Below, piece after piece: positions 1-7,341 of a stretch of DNA of 16,801 nucleotides. The position numbers and the translations under genes are program-made. The notes beneath the pieces are model-generated. The model ran no database searches and was not told the DNA's origin. It worked only from the letters and a program-made list of their open reading frames with translations. Within the stretch, counting starts at the first letter, position 1. The number at the start of each line of letters is the position of its first letter. This stretch comes from an uncultured Clostridia bacterium (GTDB lineage Bacteria > Bacillota > Clostridia > Oscillospirales > Ruminococcaceae), in the NCBI GenBank assembly GCA_947381875.1, contig CANCXY010000045.1, forward strand, positions 1 through 16,801, read 5' to 3'.

Positions 1-50
1 TCCGCGAATACGGTCGAGGAAAAATGCAGACTGCGCCCGGTGAGGAGATT

Positions 51-1133
51 CTATCCCTGTTTTGCCGTTTCATCCTGCTCATCTAAATTAAAGGTAACAG
101 TCCAATTCCCCTTCACGGTTTTACCGCCGGTCGCGAAGTAGCCTTTTAAGCCCCAGCCGTCGATTTCTTCGGGGCTTATATCGAAAATATGTTCCTCATA
201 ATCCATGCCGTCGTTGCCTTTGAAAGACACATAAGACTCTGAAACAGGTTCTTCGGCATCAGGATGGAAAAGGTTTAGGTGTTCATTATCCCAGAAATCA
301 TTTGTTTCATGCCGCAGTTGGATATGCAGGCCGTCATCCAGAAACCCTATCGCGCTGATTGTGTACGCATCCACGGCAGGGATCTCACTGCCGCCAGGCA
401 CAAGTACGCGCGCTATGTGTTTTTCCTGAAGGACCGCACACTGAGCCGGGGAGGAAACCCCGTCAACAAAACTCCATGATTCGCCCTCTACATAATTCCA
501 TATATTGGCCTGTACCTCTACAGTCTTAGGTTCGATGGGCAGCGCCTGCCAGTCAGGCGTGAGATCCACCGATGTGAAGCCCTGATCCACAAGCATCTCG
601 TCAATAGAAAGGGTAAAGCGCCTGCTGCCGTCGGAATCGCTTTGCTCAGGAAGGTCCTTTTCATCCATGGTAAAGAGCACGCGCCAAGCATCGTTTTGAG
701 GATCATATCCCAAAAATTCATAGCGCCAGCCCGCGAAAGGGCTATCAGGATTGTTCATCTGGAAAGAGTAGATATTCTTTTTCATTACGCCGCTGTCCCC
801 GTCATTCTGCACCAGAAAATAGACGTGCACCCAACCGTCCTTCACCGTTGCGGATTCCACCGTCAGCGTCAGCCCCTGATCGGTGCAGCTTTGCCCAACA
901 GGCACAAGCGAGGCGGCAAGCGTGGGGTTGAGCTGGCGGAAAAATGCCTCGATACTTTCCGCGTTGGCCGTGATGGTGAGCGCGCACGCCAGTACGGCGG
1001 CAGCGGCCACGGCAGCCCAGCGGCGCGGGGCAATGCGGTGGCGCTCCGGCTGTGTCAATCGCGCCTTAATGTGCGCCTTTGCTTCGGGCGAAAGGGAAAT
1101 ATGCTCCATTGCGCGTCTATAGTGCGGGTTCAT
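51..1133 (-). CDS. DUF4179-type single-pass membrane protein, putative anti-sigma factor
   Basis: The 360-residue product has a short charged N-terminus (about 1-38), one membrane segment (about 39-57, rich in Ala and Val) and a large extracytoplasmic part of beta-rich character, the layout of DUF4179 proteins. These are usually encoded directly after an ECF sigma factor and are thought to hold it at the membrane; no zinc-binding anti-sigma motif is visible, so that role is inferred from position. The ATG at 1133 lies inside the last codons of the sigma gene (17-bp overlap), with AAGGAG 10 nt upstream, pointing to translational coupling. An inner ATG at 1109 has no ribosome site. The stop (TAG) lies 50 bp from the window edge, so what follows is unseen. 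Confidence 0.85.
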   Translation of the reverse strand: MNPHYRRAMEHISLSPEAKAHIKARLTQPERHRIAPRRWAAVAAAAVLACALTITANAESIEAFFRQLNPTLAASLVPVGQSCTDQGLTLTVESATVKDGWVHVYFLVQNDGDSGVMKKNIYSFQMNNPDSPFAGWRYEFLGYDPQNDAWRVLFTMDEKDLPEQSDSDGSRRFTLSIDEMLVDQGFTSVDLTPDWQALPIEPKTVEVQANIWNYVEGESWSFVDGVSSPAQCAVLQEKHIARVLVPGGSEIPAVDAYTISAIGFLDDGLHIQLRHETNDFWDNEHLNLFHPDAEEPVSESYVSFKGNDGMDYEEHIFDISPEEIDGWGLKGYFATGGKTVKGNWTVTFNLDEQDETAKQG

Positions 1134-1599
1134 AGTCTGTCAGCTCCTTTTTCAGAAGGACGCGGGCGCGCTGCATCCGCGTCTGTACGTTGGTGAGCGA
1201 AAGCGACAGGATGTCCGCAATCTCGCTCTGCGTGTAGCCCTCATAGTAGTACAGATGGATAGGGGCGCGGTATTTCGCGGGCAGCGCCAGTACCGCTTCC
1301 AGCACGGCGCGGTCGGTAGAATCCGGCACGTCGGCGGCCTCCTCTAAGGGAGCGAAGCGTCGGTAGGAGAGGAAACGGAAGCGGTTCCGGCACGCGTTGG
1401 CGGTGGCGGAAAGCAGCCAGGCTTTTTCCCTTCCCCGCGCCAGCACCACATCCCCCTGCGCAAGGCGGCAGAATACTGTTTGGCAGATGTCCTCCGCGTC
1501 GGCGGCATGGCGCGTACAGCTGTAGGCAAAGCGGTATACATCATCCCCATACTGTGCGAACAGTTGTTCGATCTCCTCAGCAGTCACAGGCGGACACAT
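1117..1599 (-). CDS. ECF-type RNA polymerase sigma factor
   Basis: A 160-residue sigma-70 family protein. Region 2 (about residues 10-75) includes YGDDVYRFAYSC and the AEDICQTVF segment typical of ECF sigma factors. Region 4 (about 105-152) has the LPAKYRAPIHLYYYEGYTQ and SEIADIL elements followed by a helix-turn-helix ending in QTRMQRAR. It should direct RNA polymerase to a small envelope-related regulon together with the DUF4179 protein encoded downstream. The start is uncertain: the frame stays open upstream to ATG 1644 and 1677, but those codons lie in a palindromic repeat (1638-1682). I chose ATG 1599 because it gives the usual ECF length and begins just before region 2; its ribosome site (GGGAAAGG directly before ATG) is weak. 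Confidence 0.88.
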   Translation of the reverse strand: MCPPVTAEEIEQLFAQYGDDVYRFAYSCTRHAADAEDICQTVFCRLAQGDVVLARGREKAWLLSATANACRNRFRFLSYRRFAPLEEAADVPDSTDRAVLEAVLALPAKYRAPIHLYYYEGYTQSEIADILSLSLTNVQTRMQRARVLLKKELTDYEPAL

Positions 1600-1637
1600 C
1601 CTTTCCCGAATCGGGAGCGTCCAGGCCGCAGAGATAT

Positions 1638-1682
1638 TTTCCATGGATTTCCCCGCCCGCAGAGCGGGGAAATCCATGGAAA
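1638..1682. repeat. Perfect 19-bp inverted repeat (family B)
   Basis: Arms 1638-1656 and 1664-1682 are exact reverse complements around a 7-nt loop. It lies about 40 bp upstream of the chosen sigma-factor start, in the probable 5' leader. The 14 bases CAGAGATATTTTCC entering the left arm (1629-1642) recur exactly at 11726-11739, and AAACCCTTTGC on the right (1680-1690) recurs at 11975-11985, so it belongs to a dispersed repeat family. No T-run follows on either strand, so a simple terminator is unlikely. Confidence 0.85.
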
Positions 1683-1783
1683 CCCTTTGCTTTGGCCGCT
1701 CCCCTGAATTTTGAGGCCCTCGACTATATAAACCCTAAGGACGGCGGATTATCACAAAAGATAAAGGATATTTTTCCATCCCC

Positions 1784-1827
1784 AAAAAACCGGCGCCCTC
1801 CGCCCATGTGGGAGGAAGGCGCCGGTT
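1784..1827 (-). terminator. Rho-independent terminator of htrA
   Basis: Read on the minus strand, AACCGGCGCC (1818-1827) pairs with GGCGCCGGTT (1788-1797), with further pairing of the interior CTCC/GGAG bases, followed at once by a run of six T (1784-1789). It begins 35 bp past the htrA stop codon. Confidence 0.9.
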
Positions 1828-1861
1828 CAACGCAAGCTCTTTATTTATATAGACGGGAGGA

Positions 1862-3136
1862 TCAGCCCTCATTCGATCCGCTGGCGGGCTGCGGTTTCGA
1901 TTCCTCTAACGTAAGCTGCACGGTGACGACGCGCGACCCGCGCACAAGCTGGATAGAGATCGTGTCGCCCACCGCATGTTCCGTCATCACGTTGGTGATG
2001 TCGGCGGAAGTATCAATCACGGTATCGTCGATGGAGATAAAGCGGTCGCCGGGCTGCAGGCCCGCGGCCTCTGCCGCGCTGCCCTCGTTGACGCTCTGGA
2101 CATATACGCCAAGCTGGTTTACACGGTACTGGTAGGCGGTCTGCGCGTCCTCAATGGAGACAACTATCACGCCCATGGCCGGGCGGCCGGAGACAAAACC
2201 GTTCTGCATCAGCTCCTGGGCGATCTGCGCCGCCGTGTTGACGGGGATTGCGAAGCCCAGGCCCTCGGCTTTTTCATCCGAAGATTTCGCGTTGACAATG
2301 CCCACCAGTTCGCCGCGCGCGTTGAACAGGCCGCCGCCGGAGTTGCCCGGGCTGATGGCCGCGTTTGTCTGAAGGACGTGCATCACGGTGTTTCCCACGC
2401 TGATACTGCGGTCCAGGCCGGAGATAATGCCGTCCGTCACGCTGCCGCCGAAGTTGCCCAGCGGGTTGCCGACAGCCATAACGTAATCGCCCACACTCAG
2501 TGCGTCGGAATCGCCAATCGCGGCGGGGGTGAGGCCAGTGGCGTCAATCTTGATAACGGCGATATCGGTGCGGCTGTCAGTGCCAATGACCGTAGCCGCG
2601 TGTTCGCTGCCGTCCTGTAAACGCACCGTCACCTGGGAAGCGCCCGATACAACATGGTTATTGGTGATGATATAGCCGTCCTCGGTGAGGATTACGCCGC
2701 TGCCCGCGCCGCTCTGGACGTACTCGCCGAAGAAGAAGTTGTTCGTCACAACGCTCTCCGTCGTCACCTCCACGACGCTCGGCTGCACTTTGGCCGCGAT
2801 TTCGGTGGTGGTCATCGCGCCGGTGGCGGAGGCGGGGGCGGGGGAAGTGGTGCCGGTGCCGCCCTGCTGGGACGTGCCGGACGAGGAGGGAAGGTTGAGT
2901 GTGGGGCCGCTCTTGTTGGAAACATTGGCGTCCTGGAATGCCAGGTAGAAGCCGCCGTACCCGGCCCCGAAGCAGCACGCGACAAGCAGCACGCTTGCGA
3001 TGACGCGGCCCAGCCAGCCGCCTTTCTTTTTGACGGGCACCGCGTACTGTTCCTGCGGTTCATATGTGCTGCGCTGCGCCGTCTGGTTGTTGTTCTGGTA
3101 GAGTTCGGAATAATCGTATTCCCAGTTGTTGTTCAT
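1862..3136 (-). CDS. htrA: HtrA/DegP-type membrane-anchored serine protease with PDZ domain
   Basis: The 424-residue protein has a Gln/Asn/Tyr-rich cytoplasmic N-terminus, one membrane helix (about 44-67), a Ser/Gly/Pro linker, a trypsin-like domain and one PDZ domain (about 320-411). The catalytic triad is visible as His161 (in NNHVV), Asp191 (in TDIAVIK) and Ser266 (in GNSGGG). This family degrades misfolded proteins outside the membrane in Gram-positive bacteria. The start is clear: GGAGG lies 9 nt before the ATG. It stands alone, with a terminator just after its stop and a promoter region holding phased octamers (3218-3258). Length and architecture are normal for the family. Confidence 0.96.
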   Translation of the reverse strand: MNNNWEYDYSELYQNNNQTAQRSTYEPQEQYAVPVKKKGGWLGRVIASVLLVACCFGAGYGGFYLAFQDANVSNKSGPTLNLPSSSGTSQQGGTGTTSPAPASATGAMTTTEIAAKVQPSVVEVTTESVVTNNFFFGEYVQSGAGSGVILTEDGYIITNNHVVSGASQVTVRLQDGSEHAATVIGTDSRTDIAVIKIDATGLTPAAIGDSDALSVGDYVMAVGNPLGNFGGSVTDGIISGLDRSISVGNTVMHVLQTNAAISPGNSGGGLFNARGELVGIVNAKSSDEKAEGLGFAIPVNTAAQIAQELMQNGFVSGRPAMGVIVVSIEDAQTAYQYRVNQLGVYVQSVNEGSAAEAAGLQPGDRFISIDDTVIDTSADITNVMTEHAVGDTISIQLVRGSRVVTVQLTLEESKPQPASGSNEG

Positions 3137-3202
3137 AATCGACGCCTCCTATTTAAGATGAAAGGTACGCGTTTGCGCGCCCCTGTTTGATTTGTTGCCT
3201 TT

Positions 3203-3258
3203 ATTATAAGCATCGACTGTGACAAAAATATCATATGGCTGTGAAAAAAAGGTGAAAT
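3203..3258 (-). promoter_or_regulatory. htrA promoter region with phased TTTTCACA-like octamers
   Basis: On the minus strand a perfect TATAAT lies at 3203-3208, about 67 bp before the htrA ATG; the -35 hexamer at 17-bp spacing (ATATTT) is poor. Upstream are TTGTCACA (3218-3225), TTTTCACA (3240-3247) and ATTTCACC (3251-3258), whose starts differ by 22 and 11 bp, so they face the same side of the helix. As I recall, B. subtilis htrA and htrB promoters carry reiterated TTTTCACA octamers linked to the CssRS response; the regulator here is inferred. Confidence 0.55.
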
Positions 3259-3323
3259 AGGCATGTCCAGAGCGGAACGCACAGAAATATCTTTGTACCT
3301 GTGCGCTCCCCCCAAAAAGGCCA

Positions 3324-3348
3324 GGCGCAAAAATGCCATTTTTGCGCC
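3324..3348. terminator. Hairpin with 11-bp perfect arms, possible trkA-like gene terminator
   Basis: GGCGCAAAAAT (3324-3334) and ATTTTTGCGCC (3338-3348) are exact reverse complements with a 3-nt loop. On the minus strand it is followed by TGGCCTTTTT. It lies 122 bp beyond the stop of the upstream gene (3470), separated from it by hairpin modules, and could end that transcript before the htrA promoter. Confidence 0.45.
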
Positions 3349-3357
3349 ATGATGGGA

Positions 3358-3467
3358 TTCCAAAGGGGGCTTGCCCCCTTTGGCGGAGTCCAGAGGCGGA
3401 GCCTCTGGCAGGATTCCAAAGGGCGGCGCCCTTTGGCAGGTCCGGGCAGCGCCCGGCGGGGCAGGTG
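3358..3467. repeat. Modular hairpin repeat, family A, copy 1
   Basis: Four perfect short hairpins in a row: CCAAAGGGGGC/GCCCCCTTTGG (3360-3383), CCAGAGGC/GCCTCTGG (3390-3408), CCAAAGGGC/GCCCTTTGG (3416-3436) and CCGGGC/GCCCGG (3442-3456), with joints such as GGCGGAGT and GGCAGGATT. The left flank ATGATGGG is shared with copy 4. It directly abuts the stop codon of the TrkA-type gene at 3470 and fills most of the 333-bp gap before htrA, the remainder being the hairpin at 3324-3348 and the htrA promoter. Confidence 0.92.
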
Positions 3468-3469
3468 CC

Positions 3470-4108
3470 TCAATCCGCCATTTCGGCGAATACCACTTTA
3501 TCCTCCACATGGATGACGGTGTTCGGTCCCGCCAATTCCAGTGTGCCGTTGGCGCGCTGTACGCCGAAGGTGAGCATTCCGGCGCGCGGCGGGCGCGCTT
3601 CCGTCAGCGGATGGTTCCACAGATCGCGCGGGGCGCGCACGGCGGAAAAATTGGCCGTTGAGGAGCCGAACACCACGCACTGGGTCTCGGAATCCTCCTC
3701 CTGCAAAATGCCCGCCAGCATGCCCTGGGCCGTCAGGTTGGTGCCGCATACGATGCGCAGGCCAAAGCGCTCCGCGTATACCTCTTTGTGCGAGGGGTCA
3801 TCTACGCGCGCGATCACATGGGGGATCTGGAAAATGTCCCGTGCAATCTGCGCGGCCATCAGGTTGATGTTGTCGTCCGGCGTTACGGCGGCGAAAGCGT
3901 CGCATGCCTCGATGCCCGCGCTGCGCAATACGTCTGTGTCGATGGGAACGCCCGTCAGTGTCATGCCCGTGAAGGGTGGGTCCATCTCCTGCAAAAGAGT
4001 GATGTTGGCCGCGTCCGCGTCCAGCACCGATACGTCGTGCCCCAGCCGCTGCAATACGCCCGCCAGCCTGCGCCCCACGCGCCCGCAGCCTACAATCAGG
4101 ATATTCAT
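3470..4108 (-). CDS. TrkA/KtrA-type NAD-binding regulatory protein of potassium uptake
   Basis: The 212-residue protein begins with a Rossmann fold: GCGRVG at residues 7-12 and acidic residues at the end of strand 2 (VLDAD, 28-32), as in TrkA-N (RCK) domains; the remaining about 75 residues fit a small TrkA-C domain. Such cytoplasmic proteins bind nucleotides and gate potassium channels or Trk/Ktr transporters. No TrkH/KtrB membrane partner or second TrkA gene is next to it, so its partner must be elsewhere. The start has AGGAGG 9 nt upstream. A promoter (TTGAAG, 17 bp, TATAAT) precedes it, divergent from the DegV-family gene. Hairpin repeats begin immediately after the stop. Confidence 0.9.
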   Translation of the reverse strand: MNILIVGCGRVGRRLAGVLQRLGHDVSVLDADAANITLLQEMDPPFTGMTLTGVPIDTDVLRSAGIEACDAFAAVTPDDNINLMAAQIARDIFQIPHVIARVDDPSHKEVYAERFGLRIVCGTNLTAQGMLAGILQEEDSETQCVVFGSSTANFSAVRAPRDLWNHPLTEARPPRAGMLTFGVQRANGTLELAGPNTVIHVEDKVVFAEMAD

Positions 4109-4143
4109 ATATGTACGCCTCCTGTTTTTTACACGTTTCCTCT

Positions 4144-4172
4144 ATTATAGAGCCTTTTCCCGTTCCCTTCAA
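4144..4172 (-). promoter_or_regulatory. Sigma-A-type promoter of the TrkA-type gene
   Basis: On the minus strand TTGAAG (4167-4172) and TATAAT (4144-4149) are separated by exactly 17 bp; the ATG at 4108 follows at 36 bp. The match is 4/6 and 6/6 to consensus. Confidence 0.75.
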
Positions 4173-4310
4173 GAGGCTGCGTACAGCGTTTTTTCGCTGT
4201 GCCGTTTTATGTGGCCTGCCCACTTCTGCTGAACTGGGAATTGTGTATATCCTCGTCTTCAGCGGGGAGACAGGCGGAATTGATTTCCGCGGCTTCCTTG
4301 CACCTTTTCC

Positions 4311-4339
4311 TTGACACACCTCGAAAAATGGCGTATACT
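4311..4339 (+). promoter_or_regulatory. Near-consensus sigma-A promoter of the DegV-family gene
   Basis: TTGACA (4311-4316), a 17-bp spacer and TATACT (4334-4339). It is the best promoter match in the window. It divides the 294-bp divergent gap with the TrkA-type promoter on the other strand. Confidence 0.88.
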
Positions 4340-4350
4340 GTCTTATAACA

Positions 4351-4367
4351 GGTTTTTCAAAAACCTA
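4351..4367. promoter_or_regulatory. Short inverted repeat at the start of the DegV-family transcript
   Basis: AGGTTTTT (8 nt) and AAAAACCT surround a single C, about 12 bp downstream of the -10 box, so it falls at the beginning of the mRNA. It could be an operator or merely an AT-rich palindrome. I do not recognise a known regulator site. Confidence 0.35.
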
Positions 4368-4402
4368 TCATGAGATTTTACAAACCAAATCCGAGGTGTT
4401 CC

Positions 4403-5233
4403 ATGAACTGTAAAATTGTATCCGATTCCTCCGCCAATCTGCTGGAACTAAAAAACGCGCCTTTTTTTAGTGTCCCTTTACATATCCTCGTTGACGGGCA
4501 GGATTTCACCGACGGCGCAAACCTTGACCTTGACGCCATGCAGAACGCGCTTTCCGCCGCCAAAGGCGCTTCGTCATCCTCGTGCCCCAACGTGTACGAC
4601 TGGACAGAAGCCTTCGGCGGGGCCGGGGCGGTATTCTGCGTCACCATCACCAGCGCGCTTTCCGGCTCCTATGCTTCGGCCTGCGCGGCAAAAGAGATGT
4701 ATGAAAAAGAGAACCCCGGACGCGTGGTCTATGTGCTGGACTCGCTCTCCACCGGCCCGGAAATGGTGCTGCTGATCGAAAAGCTGCAAAGCCTGATCGC
4801 GTCCGGGATGGACCCGACGGAGATTTACCGGCAAGTCCTTGCGTACCGGGAGCGCACGCATCTTTTCTTCTCCCTGTCATCGCTGGACAACTTAGCGAAA
4901 AACGGGCGCGTCAGCCCGCTGATTGCCAAAGGGATGGGGCTGATGGGCATCCGCCTGGTGGGGAAGGCCAACGAGAAGGGCATTTTGCAGCCGGTGAACA
5001 CGGTGCGCGGGGATAAGGGGGCTGTCGCGCGGCTTATCTGGCACATGAAAAAAGCCCGCTACGAGGGCGGGCGTGTCGTGATCGCTCATAACAGGAACGC
5101 CCCTGGCGCGGCGGCGCTGAAAAGTGCTATTGAGGAGGCGTTTGGGGGTTTCAATGGCTTCATCCATGAGACGCGGGGGCTGTGCAGCTACTACGCGGAG
5201 CCGCAGTCGTTGATGCTGGGGTTTGAGACATAA
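4403..5233 (+). CDS. DegV family fatty-acid-binding protein
   Basis: A 276-residue protein starting with the family's KIVSDSSANL strand-turn, followed by the SSSSCPNVYDW segment (counterpart of the lipid-head-group loop), TITSALSGSY and the NGRVSPL motif in the C-terminal half. DegV/FakB proteins bind a fatty acid and, with FakA kinase, present it for phosphorylation; no kinase gene is nearby. The C-terminal RGLCSYYAEPQSLMLGFE differs from the HTGPG-type end of many FakB proteins, as in a clostridial subgroup, so the ligand is open. An in-frame ATG at 4370 exists, but ATG 4403 fits the family start and has GAGGTG 4 nt upstream. A terminator follows. Confidence 0.93.
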   Translation: MNCKIVSDSSANLLELKNAPFFSVPLHILVDGQDFTDGANLDLDAMQNALSAAKGASSSSCPNVYDWTEAFGGAGAVFCVTITSALSGSYASACAAKEMYEKENPGRVVYVLDSLSTGPEMVLLIEKLQSLIASGMDPTEIYRQVLAYRERTHLFFSLSSLDNLAKNGRVSPLIAKGMGLMGIRLVGKANEKGILQPVNTVRGDKGAVARLIWHMKKARYEGGRVVIAHNRNAPGAAALKSAIEEAFGGFNGFIHETRGLCSYYAEPQSLMLGFET

Positions 5234-5263
5234 ACAATAGCCAATCCCCTTTTACATAGTCAG

Positions 5264-5303
5264 AATGCCGGGACGTTGTTTGCCGCACGCTCCCGGCGTT
5301 TTT
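5264..5303 (+). terminator. Rho-independent terminator after the DegV-family gene
   Basis: AATGCCGGGA (5264-5273) pairs with TCCCGGCGTT (5291-5300) including one G-T pair, and the T-run reaches 5303. It starts about 30 bp after the stop codon. Confidence 0.8.
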
Positions 5304-5340
5304 GTATGCCCTGCACGTCCATCACATGGAACAGGATGGG

Positions 5341-5460
5341 TTTCCAAAGGGGCTGCGCCCCTTTGGCGGGAATCCAGAGGGCGGCGCCCTCTGGCAGGTC
5401 CGGGCAGCGCCCGGCGGAGCCCAGAGGCAGCGCCTCTGGGCAGGTGCGGGCGGCAGCCTG
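5341..5460. repeat. Modular hairpin repeat, family A, copy 2
   Basis: Hairpin modules in order: CCAAAGGGGC/GCCCCTTTGG (5344-5366), CCAGAGGGC/GCCCTCTGG (5374-5394), CCGGGC/GCCCGG (5400-5414) and CCAGAGGC/GCCTCTGG (5421-5439), then CAGGTGCGGG and a GGCAG/CTGCC end. The module set is as in copy 1 but reordered. With the DegV-family terminator and the fhs promoter it accounts for the 315-bp gap 5234-5548; no gene is seen there. Confidence 0.92.
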
Positions 5461-5473
5461 CCATCAGTCGGCC

Positions 5474-5502
5474 TTGCCTAACCGCGTTTTTTCTGTTACA
5501 AT
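5474..5502 (+). promoter_or_regulatory. Sigma-A-type promoter of fhs
   Basis: TTGCCT (5474-5479), 17-bp spacer, TACAAT (5497-5502), 46 bp before the ATG. It begins about 14 bp after the family A repeat ends. Confidence 0.75.
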
Positions 5503-5548
5503 GGGGGAGCAGACAACCTACCTTCTATTCTGAAAGGGGACAGGAACT

Positions 5549-7216
5549 ATGAAACCCGATATTGAAATTGCGCAGGGGACGCCGCTCTCCCCCATCGCCG
5601 ATATCGCCGCGGCGCTGGGCTTATCTTCGGACGATGTGATCCCATACGGAAAGTATAAAGCAAAGGTGAATCACCGACTTGTAAAGAAAATGGCCGGAAA
5701 GGCCGGCGGGAAGGTGATCCTTGTCACGGCCATCAGCCCCACGCCCGCGGGAGAGGGGAAAACGACGACAAGCGTCGGGCTGGCGGACGCCCTGCACGCG
5801 ATGGGCAAAAATGTAGTGCTGGCACTGCGCGAGCCAAGTTTGGGGCCGGTGTTCGGCATCAAAGGCGGTGCGGCGGGCGGCGGGTACGCACAGGTCGTGC
5901 CGATGGAGGACATCAACCTGCACTTCACGGGCGATCTGCACGCGATCGGCGCGGCAAACAACCTGCTGGCCGCTATGGTCGACAACCACATTTTCCAGGG
6001 CAACGCGCTGGGGTTGGACCCGCGCCGCATCACCTGGAAACGCTGTGTCGATATGAACGACCGTCAGCTCCGCTATCTCACCGACGGCCTGGGCGGCAAG
6101 GCGAACGGCACGCCGCGCGAGGACGGGTTTGACATCACCGTGGCAAGCGAGGTGATGGCCGTGTTCTGCCTCGCCTCCGACCTCGCCGATTTGAAAGCGC
6201 GTCTGGCGCGTATCGTGGTGGGTTATACCTATGCGGGCACGCCCGTCACAGCGGGACAAATCGGCGCGGCGGGCGCTATGGCCGCGCTGCTGAAAGACGC
6301 GTTCGACCCCAACCTTGTCCAGACGCTGGAACACACGCCCGCGCTGATCCACGGCGGGCCGTTCGCCAATATCGCGCATGGCTGCAACAGTGTGATCGCC
6401 ACGCGCCTGGCGCAGAAGTTAGGCGATTACGTTGTGACGGAAGCGGGCTTCGGCGCGGACCTCGGCGCGGAAAAGTTCCTGGATATCAAATGCCGGCTTG
6501 CGGGGCTTGCGCCCTCGGCGGCGGTCATCGTCGCGACAGTGCGCGCGCTCAAGCATCACGGCGGGTGCCCGAAAGAAGAATTGGGCGTTCCGAACCTGAC
6601 CTATTTGGAAAAGGGCAGCGCCAACCTTCTGCGCCATATCGCGAACCTGCGCAACGGCTTTGGCCTGCCGGTGTGCGTCGCCATCAACGCCTTCCCCACC
6701 GACAGCGCCGAGGAACAGAACTTCTTGCGCATGCTGTGCAAAAAGCTGAATGTGCCCTGCGTCGTCAGCGAGGTGTTCGCGAAGGGCGGCGAGGGCGGCA
6801 AGGCGCTGGCGGAAGCGGTGCTGGGCGTGCTGGACGAACGTCCCATCCAGCACCCGTATGCAATCGACGCGCCGCTGGATGAAAAAATCCTGGCGGTGGC
6901 GCGGAAAATCTACGGCGCGAAAGATGTCGCGTGGACAGCCGCCGCGAAAAAGCAGTTGGGCGAGCTGGCGGCGAACGGGTTTGATCGCCTGCCGGTCTGT
7001 ATCGCGAAAACGCAGTACAGCTTTTCCGACGACGCAGCGCTGCTGGCCGCACCAGAGGGGTTCACTATGACAGTGCGCGAGCTGCGGTTATCAGCGGGCG
7101 CGGGCTTTGTGGTGGCCGTGATGGGCAATATCATGACAATGCCCGGCCTGCCCAAAAAGCCCGCCGCCGAGGGTATTGATGTAGATGAGAACGGCGTGAT
7201 TAGTGGGCTGTTCTGA
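5549..7216 (+). CDS. fhs: Formate--tetrahydrofolate ligase
   Basis: A 555-residue protein, the normal length. It uses ATP to join formate to tetrahydrofolate, giving 10-formyl-THF in the cytoplasm, the entry step of the methyl branch in acetogens and a one-carbon supply reaction in other anaerobes. The ATP loop PTPAGEGKTTT is at residues 64-74, followed by the conserved REPSLGPVFGIKGGAAGGG and ME-DINLHFTGD segments and the C-terminal GNIMTMPGLPKKPAA. AAAGGGG precedes the ATG by about 11 nt. It is transcribed alone, from its own promoter to a strong terminator; no other folate gene or Wood-Ljungdahl gene is adjacent. Confidence 0.98.
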   Translation: MKPDIEIAQGTPLSPIADIAAALGLSSDDVIPYGKYKAKVNHRLVKKMAGKAGGKVILVTAISPTPAGEGKTTTSVGLADALHAMGKNVVLALREPSLGPVFGIKGGAAGGGYAQVVPMEDINLHFTGDLHAIGAANNLLAAMVDNHIFQGNALGLDPRRITWKRCVDMNDRQLRYLTDGLGGKANGTPREDGFDITVASEVMAVFCLASDLADLKARLARIVVGYTYAGTPVTAGQIGAAGAMAALLKDAFDPNLVQTLEHTPALIHGGPFANIAHGCNSVIATRLAQKLGDYVVTEAGFGADLGAEKFLDIKCRLAGLAPSAAVIVATVRALKHHGGCPKEELGVPNLTYLEKGSANLLRHIANLRNGFGLPVCVAINAFPTDSAEEQNFLRMLCKKLNVPCVVSEVFAKGGEGGKALAEAVLGVLDERPIQHPYAIDAPLDEKILAVARKIYGAKDVAWTAAAKKQLGELAANGFDRLPVCIAKTQYSFSDDAALLAAPEGFTMTVRELRLSAGAGFVVAVMGNIMTMPGLPKKPAAEGIDVDENGVISGLF

Positions 7217-7239
7217 AACGGGTATCAGGATGAGAAGAA

Positions 7240-7284
7240 AGGGGCTGCTGCGCAGGAAAGACCTTGTGCAGCAGCCTCTTTTGC
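7240..7284. terminator. Bidirectional terminator between fhs and the helical-repeat gene
   Basis: AGGGGCTGCTGCGCA (from 7240) pairs with TGTGCAGCAGCCTCT (to about 7280) with a small loop, followed by TTTT on the plus strand and preceded by GAAGAAA, giving a pyrimidine run on the minus strand. It starts about 23 bp past the fhs stop and sits between convergent genes. Confidence 0.88.
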
Positions 7285-7341
7285 TAATGATATACGGCGA
7301 AAGCAGCTTCAAAACCACTCGATAAATGCGAAACTGTACTT

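Noticed and set aside
3133..3516. Open frames through the repeat upstream of htrA
   Set aside because: They consist mostly of translated hairpin modules (peptides such as GAAPLESRQ-like strings) and cross the htrA promoter; no ribosome site.
5470..5548. Tetrahydrofolate riboswitch upstream of fhs
   Set aside because: The leader after the promoter is only about 40 nt, too short for the known aptamer.
5252..5552. Open frames on both strands between the DegV-family gene and fhs
   Set aside because: They run through a terminator, the hairpin repeat and the fhs promoter; composition is that of the repeat.
5621..6379. Long open frame antisense to fhs
   Set aside because: GC-rich coding sequence with strong codon bias opens frames on the other strand; the product is His/Arg/Val-rich without recognisable domain, and fhs is certain.
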